The translations under genes and the position numbers were made by a program. From a virus: 64,000 bases of DNA. Every line of letters starts with the position of its first letter. The stretch's first letter is position 1. Shown here in pieces: positions 24,704-32,576 of the stretch. The stretch is taken from positions 27,445 through 91,444 of the IMG/VR virus record IMGVR_UViG_3300027970_000012; one strand, written 5' to 3'. The notes below the pieces were generated by a model, which was given only the letters and a program-made list of their open reading frames with translations, searched no databases and was not told the DNA's origin.

Positions 24704-24722
24704 TGGTTATTCCTCTAGTAAA

Positions 24723-26873
24723 TTAAACGCTTCCTACAACTTCGGAGAATGAAACTCCTGTTTTTGTAGCCACAAAAGTCAGTCCTACAAAATTGATAGA
24801 CCTGTTTGGTTTGATATAAATATCAGCCTTGAATTCATTTGCATCAATCACATCAGGAGTGTTGTTTGACTCATCACATACCAATATAAATTCTGAAATT
24901 CCACGTTTTGCTCTTACATCTCTTAGATAAGGCTCAACAATATTAATGAAGTTAGTTCTTGTGATAGAATCGTTAAATTCAAATAACTGGGCTCTGGCAG
25001 CCTGCTCAATAGATTGTTCTAAAGTTAAGAATAACATTCTCACGTTGATTCTATCAAAGGCTGATGGGTATGCTAGACCTGTCTTATCTCCAAAAAGAAT
25101 ATATCCAGAACCTGCAGAAGAGATGATAGGATTGATTCTGTTTGAATATAGTGAATCTCTTTGAGTTTTTGTTGGATTGTAAGCTAGTTTGATGATATTG
25201 TTGATAGTTCCTCTGGTGCTTCCAGCAGGAGAATACCAAGGATAGCTGTTTATAGAAGTTCTTACAATTGCTCCTGCAACATCAGAATTACAAGGAATAT
25301 ATACAAACTTGCTATTGAAACGGTCTAGAGTATACTTATATCCACTATCAAAGATTACATAAGAAGAAGATTTGATAGGAGAGAAGAACTGTAGAATGGC
25401 GTTTGTTTGAGTAGTACTATTATTACTTCCCACTACACTAGACTTGTATGGAGAAACAACAGCAATACAGTCTTTTCTAGACTCTGCAATGTTGATAAGT
25501 TCATTTGCCTTTGCTTGAGCATCATAAATTGTTGGTCCACCAGATGGTCCACCCAAAATAAAGTTAATAGAACTTGCTTCTACATTTAGAAAGAGTCTAT
25601 ATGACGTAATAATATCTTGTGTACTGACTGAGTATCCACCAAGGAAATTCACTCCGCTATAATCTGTTCCTCCAACTAAGTTATAAAGTCGTGAGCCGAT
25701 TACGTTGTAGGATTTATCTTGAACCGCAGTTCCCCAAGGACTTGAAGTTAGACTATAAGTATTTCCACTCAGTTGAGTGATATCTGAAACTCTTCCTGCT
25801 TCTGGGAATCCAACAAAGACATAGTTTGAATTCTGATTTACAAATTCTTTATAGTAGATGGGTTGAGATGGTGAAATTCGGGCATCAATACCTTTGGATA
25901 GTCCAGTGAATTTTTCAAGAACGTTTCCAGATACTCCACTAATTACACCAGTATCATCTACAACTACAACGTGAACCTCATCACTCTTTGCATTTCTTTC
26001 TAGAGCATATTGAGAAGTTCCAGGCTTTGGTGCAATGGATTTCCAATAGATAATTCCATTCTTGAGTGATATAACTTGATTATCATACCAGTCTTGAATA
26101 GCTCCAGAACTTACAGTGGTGACTACAGTTCCTGCAGTTCCAGTAACAGTCAGTGCAGTAGTGGTGGGTGCAACTAAAGAGGATACCACAGAGCTGTAGT
26201 TGTAGTTAATATCAACTTCTTGACCAGCACTTGGAACTCTGCTGATAACTTTAATATCAAAGGAACTATTACCAATACCCGTAATTAGTCCTCTGACGTA
26301 GCCAGTGAATGTGCCCACAGTACCATCAGCTTGTAGGTATTGTGTAGCAGTTTTGGTTTGTGTGACCGCAAGACCTACCTGAATACCACTTGTGGAAATT
26401 CCAGTTACAGTTTGGTCTGCTGCAGCATCAATTACACAAACTTTCAGGTCATTTGCCCAGGAACCAGGATTTCTTGCAGAAAATACCCAATCCACATCAT
26501 TGATACGATTGCTTTGATAATCTTCGTATGAAGTGATTTTTAACGAAATGGAAGTATTTGCAATTGTAACATTAGAGTTAATCAGTGCAGAAGGATTTCC
26601 AGTAACATCGCTTCTTACAACATTCAGTGCTCCACCATAAGATAGGTAGTTAGATGCAGACAACCAGTATTCATATTGGTCTTCTGATGTTTGTGGTTTT
26701 CCAAAAATATCTAATAATTCTTGTTCTGACTGAATGATGGTTGGAACATTTACTGGACCCTTCTGAAATGGACCGACAATGGCTCCAACATTCTGTCTAC
26801 TTGAAACAATATTTCCTCGTGTTAAATCAACCTCTCTTATATTCACACCAGGAGATACCAAATTGATAGCCAT
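24723..26873 (-). CDS. 18: Tail sheath protein gp18
   Basis: A contractile sheath subunit of 716 residues. It starts MAINLVSPGVNIREVDLTRG, has the early WLSASNYLSYGGALNVVRS segment and the conserved C-terminal sheath domain (WYSPAGSTRGTI, KLAYNPTKTQRDSLY, IILFGDKT-like YILFGDKTGL, INVRMLFLTLEQSIE). An upstream in-frame ATG at 26900 would add nine residues. The one at 26873 is preferred because an AGAGGA ribosome site lies 6 bases before it and the protein then begins as in relatives. A CTAAATA element is at 26911-26917. Confidence 0.95.
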   Translation of the reverse strand: MAINLVSPGVNIREVDLTRGNIVSSRQNVGAIVGPFQKGPVNVPTIIQSEQELLDIFGKPQTSEDQYEYWLSASNYLSYGGALNVVRSDVTGNPSALINSNVTIANTSISLKITSYEDYQSNRINDVDWVFSARNPGSWANDLKVCVIDAAADQTVTGISTSGIQVGLAVTQTKTATQYLQADGTVGTFTGYVRGLITGIGNSSFDIKVISRVPSAGQEVDINYNYSSVVSSLVAPTTTALTVTGTAGTVVTTVSSGAIQDWYDNQVISLKNGIIYWKSIAPKPGTSQYALERNAKSDEVHVVVVDDTGVISGVSGNVLEKFTGLSKGIDARISPSQPIYYKEFVNQNSNYVFVGFPEAGRVSDITQLSGNTYSLTSSPWGTAVQDKSYNVIGSRLYNLVGGTDYSGVNFLGGYSVSTQDIITSYRLFLNVEASSINFILGGPSGGPTIYDAQAKANELINIAESRKDCIAVVSPYKSSVVGSNNSTTQTNAILQFFSPIKSSSYVIFDSGYKYTLDRFNSKFVYIPCNSDVAGAIVRTSINSYPWYSPAGSTRGTINNIIKLAYNPTKTQRDSLYSNRINPIISSAGSGYILFGDKTGLAYPSAFDRINVRMLFLTLEQSIEQAARAQLFEFNDSITRTNFINIVEPYLRDVRAKRGISEFILVCDESNNTPDVIDANEFKADIYIKPNRSINFVGLTFVATKTGVSFSEVVGSV

Positions 26874-26910
26874 ATGTTTTCCTCTGAACCAAAGTCTCAT
26901 TTCCTAGTAG

Positions 26911-26917
26911 TATTTAG
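26911..26917 (-). promoter_or_regulatory. Candidate late promoter CTAAATA for gp18
   Basis: Minus-strand CTAAATA 38 bases upstream of the preferred gp18 start, in the gap after the second terminase gene. Confidence 0.5.
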
Positions 26918-26963
26918 GAAAATTGATTTTTATCAGACCAGTTGTGTTAAATTATACAAAAAT

Positions 26964-28211
26964 TTATCCCATATAAAATTCGGACGAAACATCTCCATAC
27001 TCATCTAAATTCCATACTTCCATCGGCATATTTTCTGTATTCGCCATCATCCAAACATCTCCAGTTTCTTTTTCAACTGTAATTTCATCATCATTCTCTA
27101 ATCCAGTATTAATAAATCCAAATGGAGCCATATCTTGTTCAATCTGCTCCTTCTGTTCAAGATACATTCTCTTACGAATGTCATTGTTGGTAATTTCTTT
27201 GAAGTATTCCTGAACAACTAACCAAGAGAAAATTACGATACACATACAAAGGTCATCATTCGTTCCAATTTCAGCTTGATATGAATTATTTTTGGATATG
27301 AATGTAGTTAACTCACTAATAATATCAAAGTCTTCAATGATAAGTTTATTGTCCTCAATGATGGTTTTCATATTAGAACAACCCACTCTCTTTACTTGCT
27401 TGGACATTTTGATTCCTAACTGTGAGGTCTTACCCGAAAATCCTTGTCCAACTAATTGTCCAGCTCTACCTCTCATAGAACACATTAGAAGATTTTCATA
27501 CTCAAGTTCATATTGTAAGTCTTTGGCTACTTGGTCTCCTACACTTGCGATTTCAATGAGAACATAAGCTTTGTTATATGAATTTGCTACCTTATAAATG
27601 ATATCTGGAAGAAGTAGTGGCTTAAGTTCATTATTTTTATACTTTGCAACAATCTTGTATGGAATATTTGTGATGTCGTATATGATGAATGCGTGATAAT
27701 CCTTACCCGTTCCTTCTGAAACGTCCACAGTCATAATGTAATTGTGTTCCTCTATAGGAGGTTCATACACATCAAGTCCTTCAGACCGAGTAATTGGGTC
27801 GTTGTATATTAGGTTTTGTAGTTTTGATGAGGTAATGAGCGTATCAACAGAACCTAGGAAACTACAGTTGTGTGATACTATATTGTTAGAATAATAAAGA
27901 TGGTCTTCTCCAGAGTTGACAATATCAAATAATTCTACTTCTTTCTTAATGGTTCGGTATGATTTGAGAAATGTTCCACCATTCTTGGTAAAAACTTCTG
28001 TTGTCTTATTTAAATTCTTAGCTTTGACAATACCATCTATTGTAGAGAGTGGATGGTCCAAAGAGCACTTGAGTTCATTTCCGTCTTCAAATATTAAATG
28101 AATATATTTGTTCTTCTTAATCTTATTGACGCCCAGAAAAGATTGAAATCCATTTGGAGTTGAGATTTTAATCTTTTTATGATTTAATACTATGGTTTCT
28201 GGAAGCTTCAT
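26964..28211 (-). CDS. 17: Terminase large subunit gp17, C-terminal part with split intein C-half
   Basis: A 415-residue protein. Residues 1-115 are the C-terminal half of a split intein ending SHN. Residues 116-415, beginning CSFLGSVDTLITSSKL, are the gp17 nuclease (RNase H-fold) half. Features of the latter include NYIMTVDVSEGTGKDYHAF (metal-binding Asp), VLIEIASVGDQVAKDL and a late NDDLCMCIVIFSWLV with a further acidic metal ligand. Trans-splicing to the product of 28328-31507 is needed for a complete terminase. The start codon has no strong ribosome site. The two genes are in the same orientation, separated by 116 bases. Confidence 0.92.
   Translation of the reverse strand: MKLPETIVLNHKKIKISTPNGFQSFLGVNKIKKNKYIHLIFEDGNELKCSLDHPLSTIDGIVKAKNLNKTTEVFTKNGGTFLKSYRTIKKEVELFDIVNSGEDHLYYSNNIVSHNCSFLGSVDTLITSSKLQNLIYNDPITRSEGLDVYEPPIEEHNYIMTVDVSEGTGKDYHAFIIYDITNIPYKIVAKYKNNELKPLLLPDIIYKVANSYNKAYVLIEIASVGDQVAKDLQYELEYENLLMCSMRGRAGQLVGQGFSGKTSQLGIKMSKQVKRVGCSNMKTIIEDNKLIIEDFDIISELTTFISKNNSYQAEIGTNDDLCMCIVIFSWLVVQEYFKEITNNDIRKRMYLEQKEQIEQDMAPFGFINTGLENDDEITVEKETGDVWMMANTENMPMEVWNLDEYGDVSSEFYMG
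27867..28211 (-). other. Split intein, C-terminal half (IntC, 115 aa)
   Basis: Begins MKLPETIVLNHKKIKISTPN, includes a block-B-like LKCSLDHPLS and ends with ELFDIVNSGEDHLYY... and the splice motif VSHN followed by Cys+1. The segment IKISTPNGFQSFLGVNKIKK closely resembles the IntC of the AceL-TerL split intein as I remember it. That intein is split after only about 25 residues. The large size of IntC relative to IntN marks an atypical split site. Confidence 0.88.
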
Positions 28212-28236
28212 TCAGTTAGGAACTTTATACATCTAT

Positions 28237-28356
28237 TTAATGTTTCTTGTTTATATGAGTTCTGGTCTTAAATCCATATTTTTCTGCTATTTGTTGATGA
28301 GTCATATTTAGATTATGATAATCAAATTCAATCTGTTCCTTGGTTGGATAGTTCAT
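28237..28356 (-). pseudogene. Homing endonuclease remnant between intein halves
   Basis: A 39-codon frame from ATG (28354-28356) to TAA (28237-28239), overlapping the 3' end of the first gp17 gene in another frame. It reads MNYPTKEQIEFDYHNLN then MTHQQIAEKYGFKTRTHI, the N-terminal helix-turn-helix of free-standing phage homing endonucleases. The nuclease domain is absent. Known fractured genes with split inteins often have an endonuclease gene between the halves, so this looks like its eroded stub. Confidence 0.65.
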
Positions 28357-31300
28357 TATAAAGTTCACCTATGGTGGTTTCAACTACAATACCATTAACC
28401 ATTATATTTATCAAGGTTTCAGGTAGGAACGATTCAAATTCCTGATTCCATTGCTCTAAGCTCGTATTTGCGATACTTTGCTGCTTAAATTTCTCGTCTC
28501 TACCTGGAACCTCACTCCAATGAACCTCAGTTGGAACATATTCATTCTTACCACGTATGGCGTCATTCCAAAATCTATAAAAGGTATTCATTCCTTTAGG
28601 GGTTTGGTGGCCTAAAAAGTTGTTGTATAATACCGAGTGCGCCCAAGAATCATCAGCAATATCGGGTAGAGAAACATCAAAAACTTCATTCTCACTTAAT
28701 TTAATATCTTTAATTTCTAACCAAATCATATTTTCGTTCACATTATCATCAAAGAATCTTTTAATATTTTCATTAGAGCATAACTCTTCTTTATTTTCTA
28801 ATAGAAGTTGTCTAGAATAATTTTTAAATTCCTTATGCCTTCTTCCCAATGAAGGCATTCCATTTTCAGCTAGAATTACTGCAGAATTTGGAATAATATC
28901 GGTTCTACTTCCAACTCTAGTTGAAGCTTTCAATAGATTGATTCTTTCTAATTTTCTTGGTAGAGAGAACCCAATTTGAGAGAAATATTCAAATGCATAT
29001 TTACCGACTATTTCAATATCAAAATGAGTTGAACTAACTTTAACTCTTTCTGAAGGTCCAGAAGTAGCTATATAAATGCTACCTAGTATGCCCATATTAG
29101 CTAATAATAATTGAACTTGACGAATTAACTCTCTTGAAGTTGAAGTATATTTAACTCTTCCTTTATTATCAATACCTCCATCACCATCAAACATCCCTCT
29201 TAATAGAGCTGTAATGTTAGATTTAGACCAGGACAACACTTTATCTGGCAGTGTTTTTACTCCAGCTTTATTTGTAATATCAAATCCTAGTTCTTTAAGA
29301 AAATCTACAAGTTGCTTTGAATTGATGACATAATGTACATCATCAATCTTTTTATATGGAACATTTAGAGTATTCAAACAATATGAAATATCGTCACCAC
29401 AACTGATTACAATTTGTCCACCAGTAATATTGTGAGTATTCTTGGATACACAGTCTCGCGCATATCCCTCTGCAACATAAAGCCCGACAAAATATGCAAT
29501 GTCTTCAGTTATATAATCACAACAAAATGTGTCAATACATTTTCCCTGTTCTGGATGAAATCCGATGTAATCTTCATTTCCAAAAACTTGATGATTATAT
29601 TTTATGGCTAAATAATCGCCTACTTTTAGATGTTTACTCTCTACGTAATTATACTCATTGTTGTGAAACGCCCAAAGTTTATGAGTTTGAGAGCATTCTA
29701 ATGTTTCATACCGAGTGGTTATAATATTTGTAGAAGAAGCTTGATGATTAACAATAATATCACTGGTATAGAACTTATTCTTACCCATTACAGTATACTC
29801 TGGAACTTGATAAGCACCTGTTTTGGAGATATCAATAAGCCTCTCAATTTTTCTGTATCCTTTATTTGTAAGAAGATAGGTATCTTTTGATACACAAGAA
29901 ACCATAATTACCTTGGTGTACTTACCAGAAGTAATCGTAGGATATACAGAACTAAAAAACTCGTCTGCAATTTGATTCGGAATGAACGCAAATTCGTCCA
30001 GGAAGATTACATTATATGAACCTCCTCGGACGGCAGAACCAGAAGTAGAAGATGCAATAATTTTTGAACCATTGTCCAGTTCTAGAGAAGCCTTATTCCA
30101 AATCTTAACTCCATGTTGCATCCATTTGGGTAGATTCTCATAGGCAAGCTTTAGTCTACCTAAAATATCTTTTGCAGTTTGAGCTTTGTTAGCTAGAATG
30201 GCGACATTAACATTATCATTGAATATGATATAGTGAAGTAGATATGAGATAGCTGTAGTCGTATTATGAGTAGGAATGAATGTTCTTCCACATAGAAATA
30301 AGTGAGTTTCACTATCTACTTGAATACACGCTACAGGAACACTCTCCACTTTTTCTATATTTTGTATATAATGTCTGGTATTCTGTGGCCTACTTTTTCT
30401 CTCAAAATTTATTAAATTTAATTTTCTTGGAAGATTGAAAATACACTCCTTACTAGCAAATCTGATGGTATAGTACCAACATTGATTAATGAGTCTTCTA
30501 CTTACTCTAGACTTTATTCCTAATGTAGCTAATAGTTCAACAACCTGAAGAATAAGCTCATAATTTTTTTGATAAAATTCAAATGATTGAGTTTTTGTAA
30601 TTGACCCATCAGAATCCATCAGTCCTCTCAACAATTCCAATCTCTGGTCTACTGATGCTCGTAGATATTCTTGAGGAATATGTTTATTTTTCAATAAACT
30701 ATTTTCTTCCAATTCTTTATTTAACCCACGACACTTGAACCGAATACAATTCTTATAGACTGTCTCCTGTTCAACATCAATTTTAGTTTTATAAAATTCA
30801 TAATCATCTTTATGGGCAACGATTCTCCCCTCGTGAGACGAACCATCACCTAACCAAAGACCAAGAAGATATGGGTCTATTGGTAAATCTTTGGGAGTTC
30901 CGACCATTGGTTTGGAGCATTCAATATAAAATGCGCCAGCCACACCTTTTCCTCTTTTGTTGTTGGCTTTTTCAGAGTATCTTAAATACATTTCATTTGT
31001 ATTGATAACTCTCTTTCCAGCAGTCCAATAAGAACTATTTACTTCCCACAGATGTTCTGCATCGGCAATAATTTCTTCACCATTATCAAAGTATATTTTA
31101 TAACATTGATGATTTAACATCGTTTCTGTTTTAAATGTTACAGAAACTGGATTCCCATTTGGAGCAAGTACCCTATCTCCGACCTGGATATCCCCAATTG
31201 TAGTCCATCCTTCAGGAGTTGGTATTGGAGTATCTAACGATAATGGCTTACCAACCTGGCGTGGTAATTTACAAATATTGAATCTATGTTGATGAAACTT

Positions 31301-31507
31301 CTTAATGAGTTTCTCTTGAAACTTATATAATTTAAATGGAATGAGACCTTCATCAAGGCTCACAATTTTAATATAATTTCTTGCAAAATATACTGGGTCC
31401 TTCTTACACTTAATGAACTCCTGAATATTTTCTGCAGTGAATTCAATGGATATATTTGCTCTCTTTAGAAGAGGATTACCAGAGTAAATTTCATTGGCGG
31501 CAGCCAT
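28328..31507 (-). CDS. 17: Terminase large subunit gp17, N-terminal part with two inteins and IntN
   Basis: A 1059-residue precursor of the DNA-packaging ATPase. Extein segments are residues 1-87 (ending in the Walker A start LPRQVGK), 416-537 (TTTAISYLLHYI, Walker B VIFLDEFAF) and 969-1025 (TPKGMNTFYRFW, ending QWNQEFE). Insertions are intein 1 (88-415), intein 2 (538-968) and the N-half of a split intein (1026-1059). With the 300 extein residues of the second gene, the spliced protein would be 566 residues, the normal size of cyanophage gp17. None of the packaging activity can exist before splicing, since intein 1 divides the ATP-binding loop. Confidence 0.94.
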   Translation of the reverse strand: MAAANEIYSGNPLLKRANISIEFTAENIQEFIKCKKDPVYFARNYIKIVSLDEGLIPFKLYKFQEKLIKKFHQHRFNICKLPRQVGKPLSLDTPIPTPEGWTTIGDIQVGDRVLAPNGNPVSVTFKTETMLNHQCYKIYFDNGEEIIADAEHLWEVNSSYWTAGKRVINTNEMYLRYSEKANNKRGKGVAGAFYIECSKPMVGTPKDLPIDPYLLGLWLGDGSSHEGRIVAHKDDYEFYKTKIDVEQETVYKNCIRFKCRGLNKELEENSLLKNKHIPQEYLRASVDQRLELLRGLMDSDGSITKTQSFEFYQKNYELILQVVELLATLGIKSRVSRRLINQCWYYTIRFASKECIFNLPRKLNLINFERKSRPQNTRHYIQNIEKVESVPVACIQVDSETHLFLCGRTFIPTHNTTTAISYLLHYIIFNDNVNVAILANKAQTAKDILGRLKLAYENLPKWMQHGVKIWNKASLELDNGSKIIASSTSGSAVRGGSYNVIFLDEFAFIPNQIADEFFSSVYPTITSGKYTKVIMVSCVSKDTYLLTNKGYRKIERLIDISKTGAYQVPEYTVMGKNKFYTSDIIVNHQASSTNIITTRYETLECSQTHKLWAFHNNEYNYVESKHLKVGDYLAIKYNHQVFGNEDYIGFHPEQGKCIDTFCCDYITEDIAYFVGLYVAEGYARDCVSKNTHNITGGQIVISCGDDISYCLNTLNVPYKKIDDVHYVINSKQLVDFLKELGFDITNKAGVKTLPDKVLSWSKSNITALLRGMFDGDGGIDNKGRVKYTSTSRELIRQVQLLLANMGILGSIYIATSGPSERVKVSSTHFDIEIVGKYAFEYFSQIGFSLPRKLERINLLKASTRVGSRTDIIPNSAVILAENGMPSLGRRHKEFKNYSRQLLLENKEELCSNENIKRFFDDNVNENMIWLEIKDIKLSENEVFDVSLPDIADDSWAHSVLYNNFLGHQTPKGMNTFYRFWNDAIRGKNEYVPTEVHWSEVPGRDEKFKQQSIANTSLEQWNQEFESFLPETLINIMVNGIVVETTIGELYNELSNQGTD
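28331..28432 (-). other. Split intein, N-terminal half (IntN, 34 aa)
   Basis: The last 34 residues of the first gp17 gene, SFLPETLINIMVNGIVVETT followed by IGELYNELS, have the block A layout of an intein: residue 1, then T-I, a G turn and IGELY. The first residue is Ser, not Cys, and follows the extein ending QEFE, which in relatives continues directly with C-x-FLGS. The Ser1 / Cys+1 pairing matches what I recall for GOS-TerL. Confidence 0.85.
28604..29896 (-). other. Class 1 intein 2 in gp17 (431 aa, LAGLIDADG)
   Basis: Starts CVSKDTYLLTNKGYRKIERL after extein KVIMVS and ends FLGHQ before TPKGMN (Thr+1). The terminal residue is Gln rather than the usual Asn, known in a minority of inteins. 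A block B histidine lies in SQTHKLW. Two LAGLIDADG helices, FVGLYVAEG (about 136-144) and LLRGMFDGDG (231-240), show a full homing endonuclease. It is inserted just after the ATPase strand following the Walker B region. Confidence 0.92.
30263..31246 (-). other. Class 3 intein 1 at gp17 Walker A (328 aa, LAGLIDADG)
   Basis: Inserted between LPRQVGK and TTTAIS, splitting the phosphate-binding loop. The first residue is Pro, which cannot start the standard reaction. The class 3 W-C-T signature is present instead: Trp67 in ADAEHLW (block B), Cys307 in VPVACIQVD (block F) and Thr326 in PTHN (block G). Two LAGLIDADG helices (LLGLWLGDG about 127-135 and LLRGLMDSDG 205-214) indicate an endonuclease. 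It ends THN with Thr+1. Confidence 0.92.
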
Positions 31508-31513
31508 AATACT

Positions 31514-31690
31514 TTATATTGGTTTGATACTACTCATTGTCTCTAGAGTAGATAGGTGCAACTTTATATAGGATTTGAATAAAGACTTCAATGTGTCTAC
31601 ATTTTCGCATTTATCAATCTCTCTACACAGACAGATAAATTCAAATTGCTTACTCAAATCTTTTAATTCAATTCCATCAGAATTCGGCAT
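31514..31690 (-). CDS. Small hypothetical protein before gp17 (58 aa)
   Basis: Reads MPNSDGIELKDLSKQFEFIC and ends LHLSTLETMSSIKPI, mostly helical. Its ATG shares a base with the TGA of the DUF5661-like gene (TGATG), so translation is probably coupled, and its stop is 6 bases before the gp17 start. This packing strongly suggests a real gene of the late operon. No family recognised. Confidence 0.65.
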   Translation of the reverse strand: MPNSDGIELKDLSKQFEFICLCREIDKCENVDTLKSLFKSYIKLHLSTLETMSSIKPI

Positions 31691-32157
31691 CAAGTATCTC
31701 CATATAAAAATAAGGGTTTCGTGGGGTCGTGTTCACTTGGACTGAACTTCAATACTCTTGCTTCAGGGTATATCTTATTAATTTGATGAGACATTTCTGC
31801 TTTAGTAGGTCTAGAAAATCCAGAAACAAAAATTTGAAGAGTCCTAGGAATTCCTCTCCAAGTAAACAGTATATGATAAGTGTTTCCAGTTTTCTGTAGC
31901 CGTGTATACGATTCTGACATAGGAGATTCTATTGTTTCTAATTTATCATAATAATTTGGAATTTCATCTACATGTTGAGCAGCTATTGTGAGTGCTAATC
32001 TATTGTTGGTAGTATGCTCTTTTTCAATCTTATGTCCTTTATTTAGTTGTTTTTGAATAAATTTTACGGACACCCCATACTTTTTAGCCAATTGCTCAGG
32101 AGTTTTTGATGATTTTATTGAGCGTAAAATCTTTGAAAGTTCTTTGTATGATTTCAT
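31690..32157 (-). CDS. DUF5661-like protein
   Basis: A 155-residue protein with KYGVSVKFIQKQLNKGHKIE directly followed by KEHT, then IAAQHVDEIPNYYDKLETIE. This is the pattern of the DUF5661 family (a helix, a G..VE.EHT motif and an H..E.P.YY motif). A second, beta-rich part (LQKTGNTYHILFTWRGIPRT) follows. Function is unknown. It is embedded between terminase genes gp16 and gp17 with an ATGA overlap to gp16, so it may belong to the packaging set. Confidence 0.65.
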   Translation of the reverse strand: MKSYKELSKILRSIKSSKTPEQLAKKYGVSVKFIQKQLNKGHKIEKEHTTNNRLALTIAAQHVDEIPNYYDKLETIESPMSESYTRLQKTGNTYHILFTWRGIPRTLQIFVSGFSRPTKAEMSHQINKIYPEARVLKFSPSEHDPTKPLFLYGDT

Positions 32158-32576
32158 TTCATGCTTTCCTTCAGGAACTTCTGTAGTTCTGCAGTAGAAC
32201 CCACAAAAAGAGCATTCGTGGTATTCTGAGTAACTTTAGTAGTAGATTCTTCTTTTATTTTCTTGAGTTTTTGCTGATTGTCCAACAGCTTATCAGACAA
32301 ATCTCCAACAGTTTTGAGTAGCTGCCCGACGACTTCAAAATCTCTAGCTTTTTCAGATTCAATTGCAGTATTCAACATTTCATATGTTGCAATCGTTCCT
32401 AATTCAATCAATTCGTGAATTGTAGTTCTCGCTGAAGAACTATCTCCATCGTGAATTTCAGGAGTAATCTTTAGTGGAATGGATTTCTTTGGTCTCTTGA
32501 CAATAGTTTTCTGAGACTCCTCTCTTTCAACCTCAATGCCTAGTGCATCATCTATGGGGGAAAAGCTGTCCATCAT
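32154..32576 (-). CDS. 16: Terminase small subunit gp16
   Basis: A 140-residue, mostly helical protein directly upstream of the terminase large subunit region, in the T4 order 15-16-17. The pattern TTIHELIELGTIATYEMLNT and VVGQLLKTVGDLSDKLLDNQQKL is the paired coiled-coil core of gp16, which binds DNA and stimulates gp17. It overlaps gp15 by ATGA at the start and the DUF5661-like gene at the end. Confidence 0.85.
   Translation of the reverse strand: MMDSFSPIDDALGIEVEREESQKTIVKRPKKSIPLKITPEIHDGDSSSARTTIHELIELGTIATYEMLNTAIESEKARDFEVVGQLLKTVGDLSDKLLDNQQKLKKIKEESTTKVTQNTTNALFVGSTAELQKFLKESMK

Noticed and set aside
24723-26900. gp18 starting at 26900
   Set aside because: The ATG at 26873 has a good AGAGGA ribosome site and gives the expected MAINLVSPG opening; the extra nine residues look like leader.
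26964-31507. gp17 as a pseudogene broken by insertions
   Set aside because: All insertions have intein splice motifs and the exteins join without loss into a normal-length terminase.
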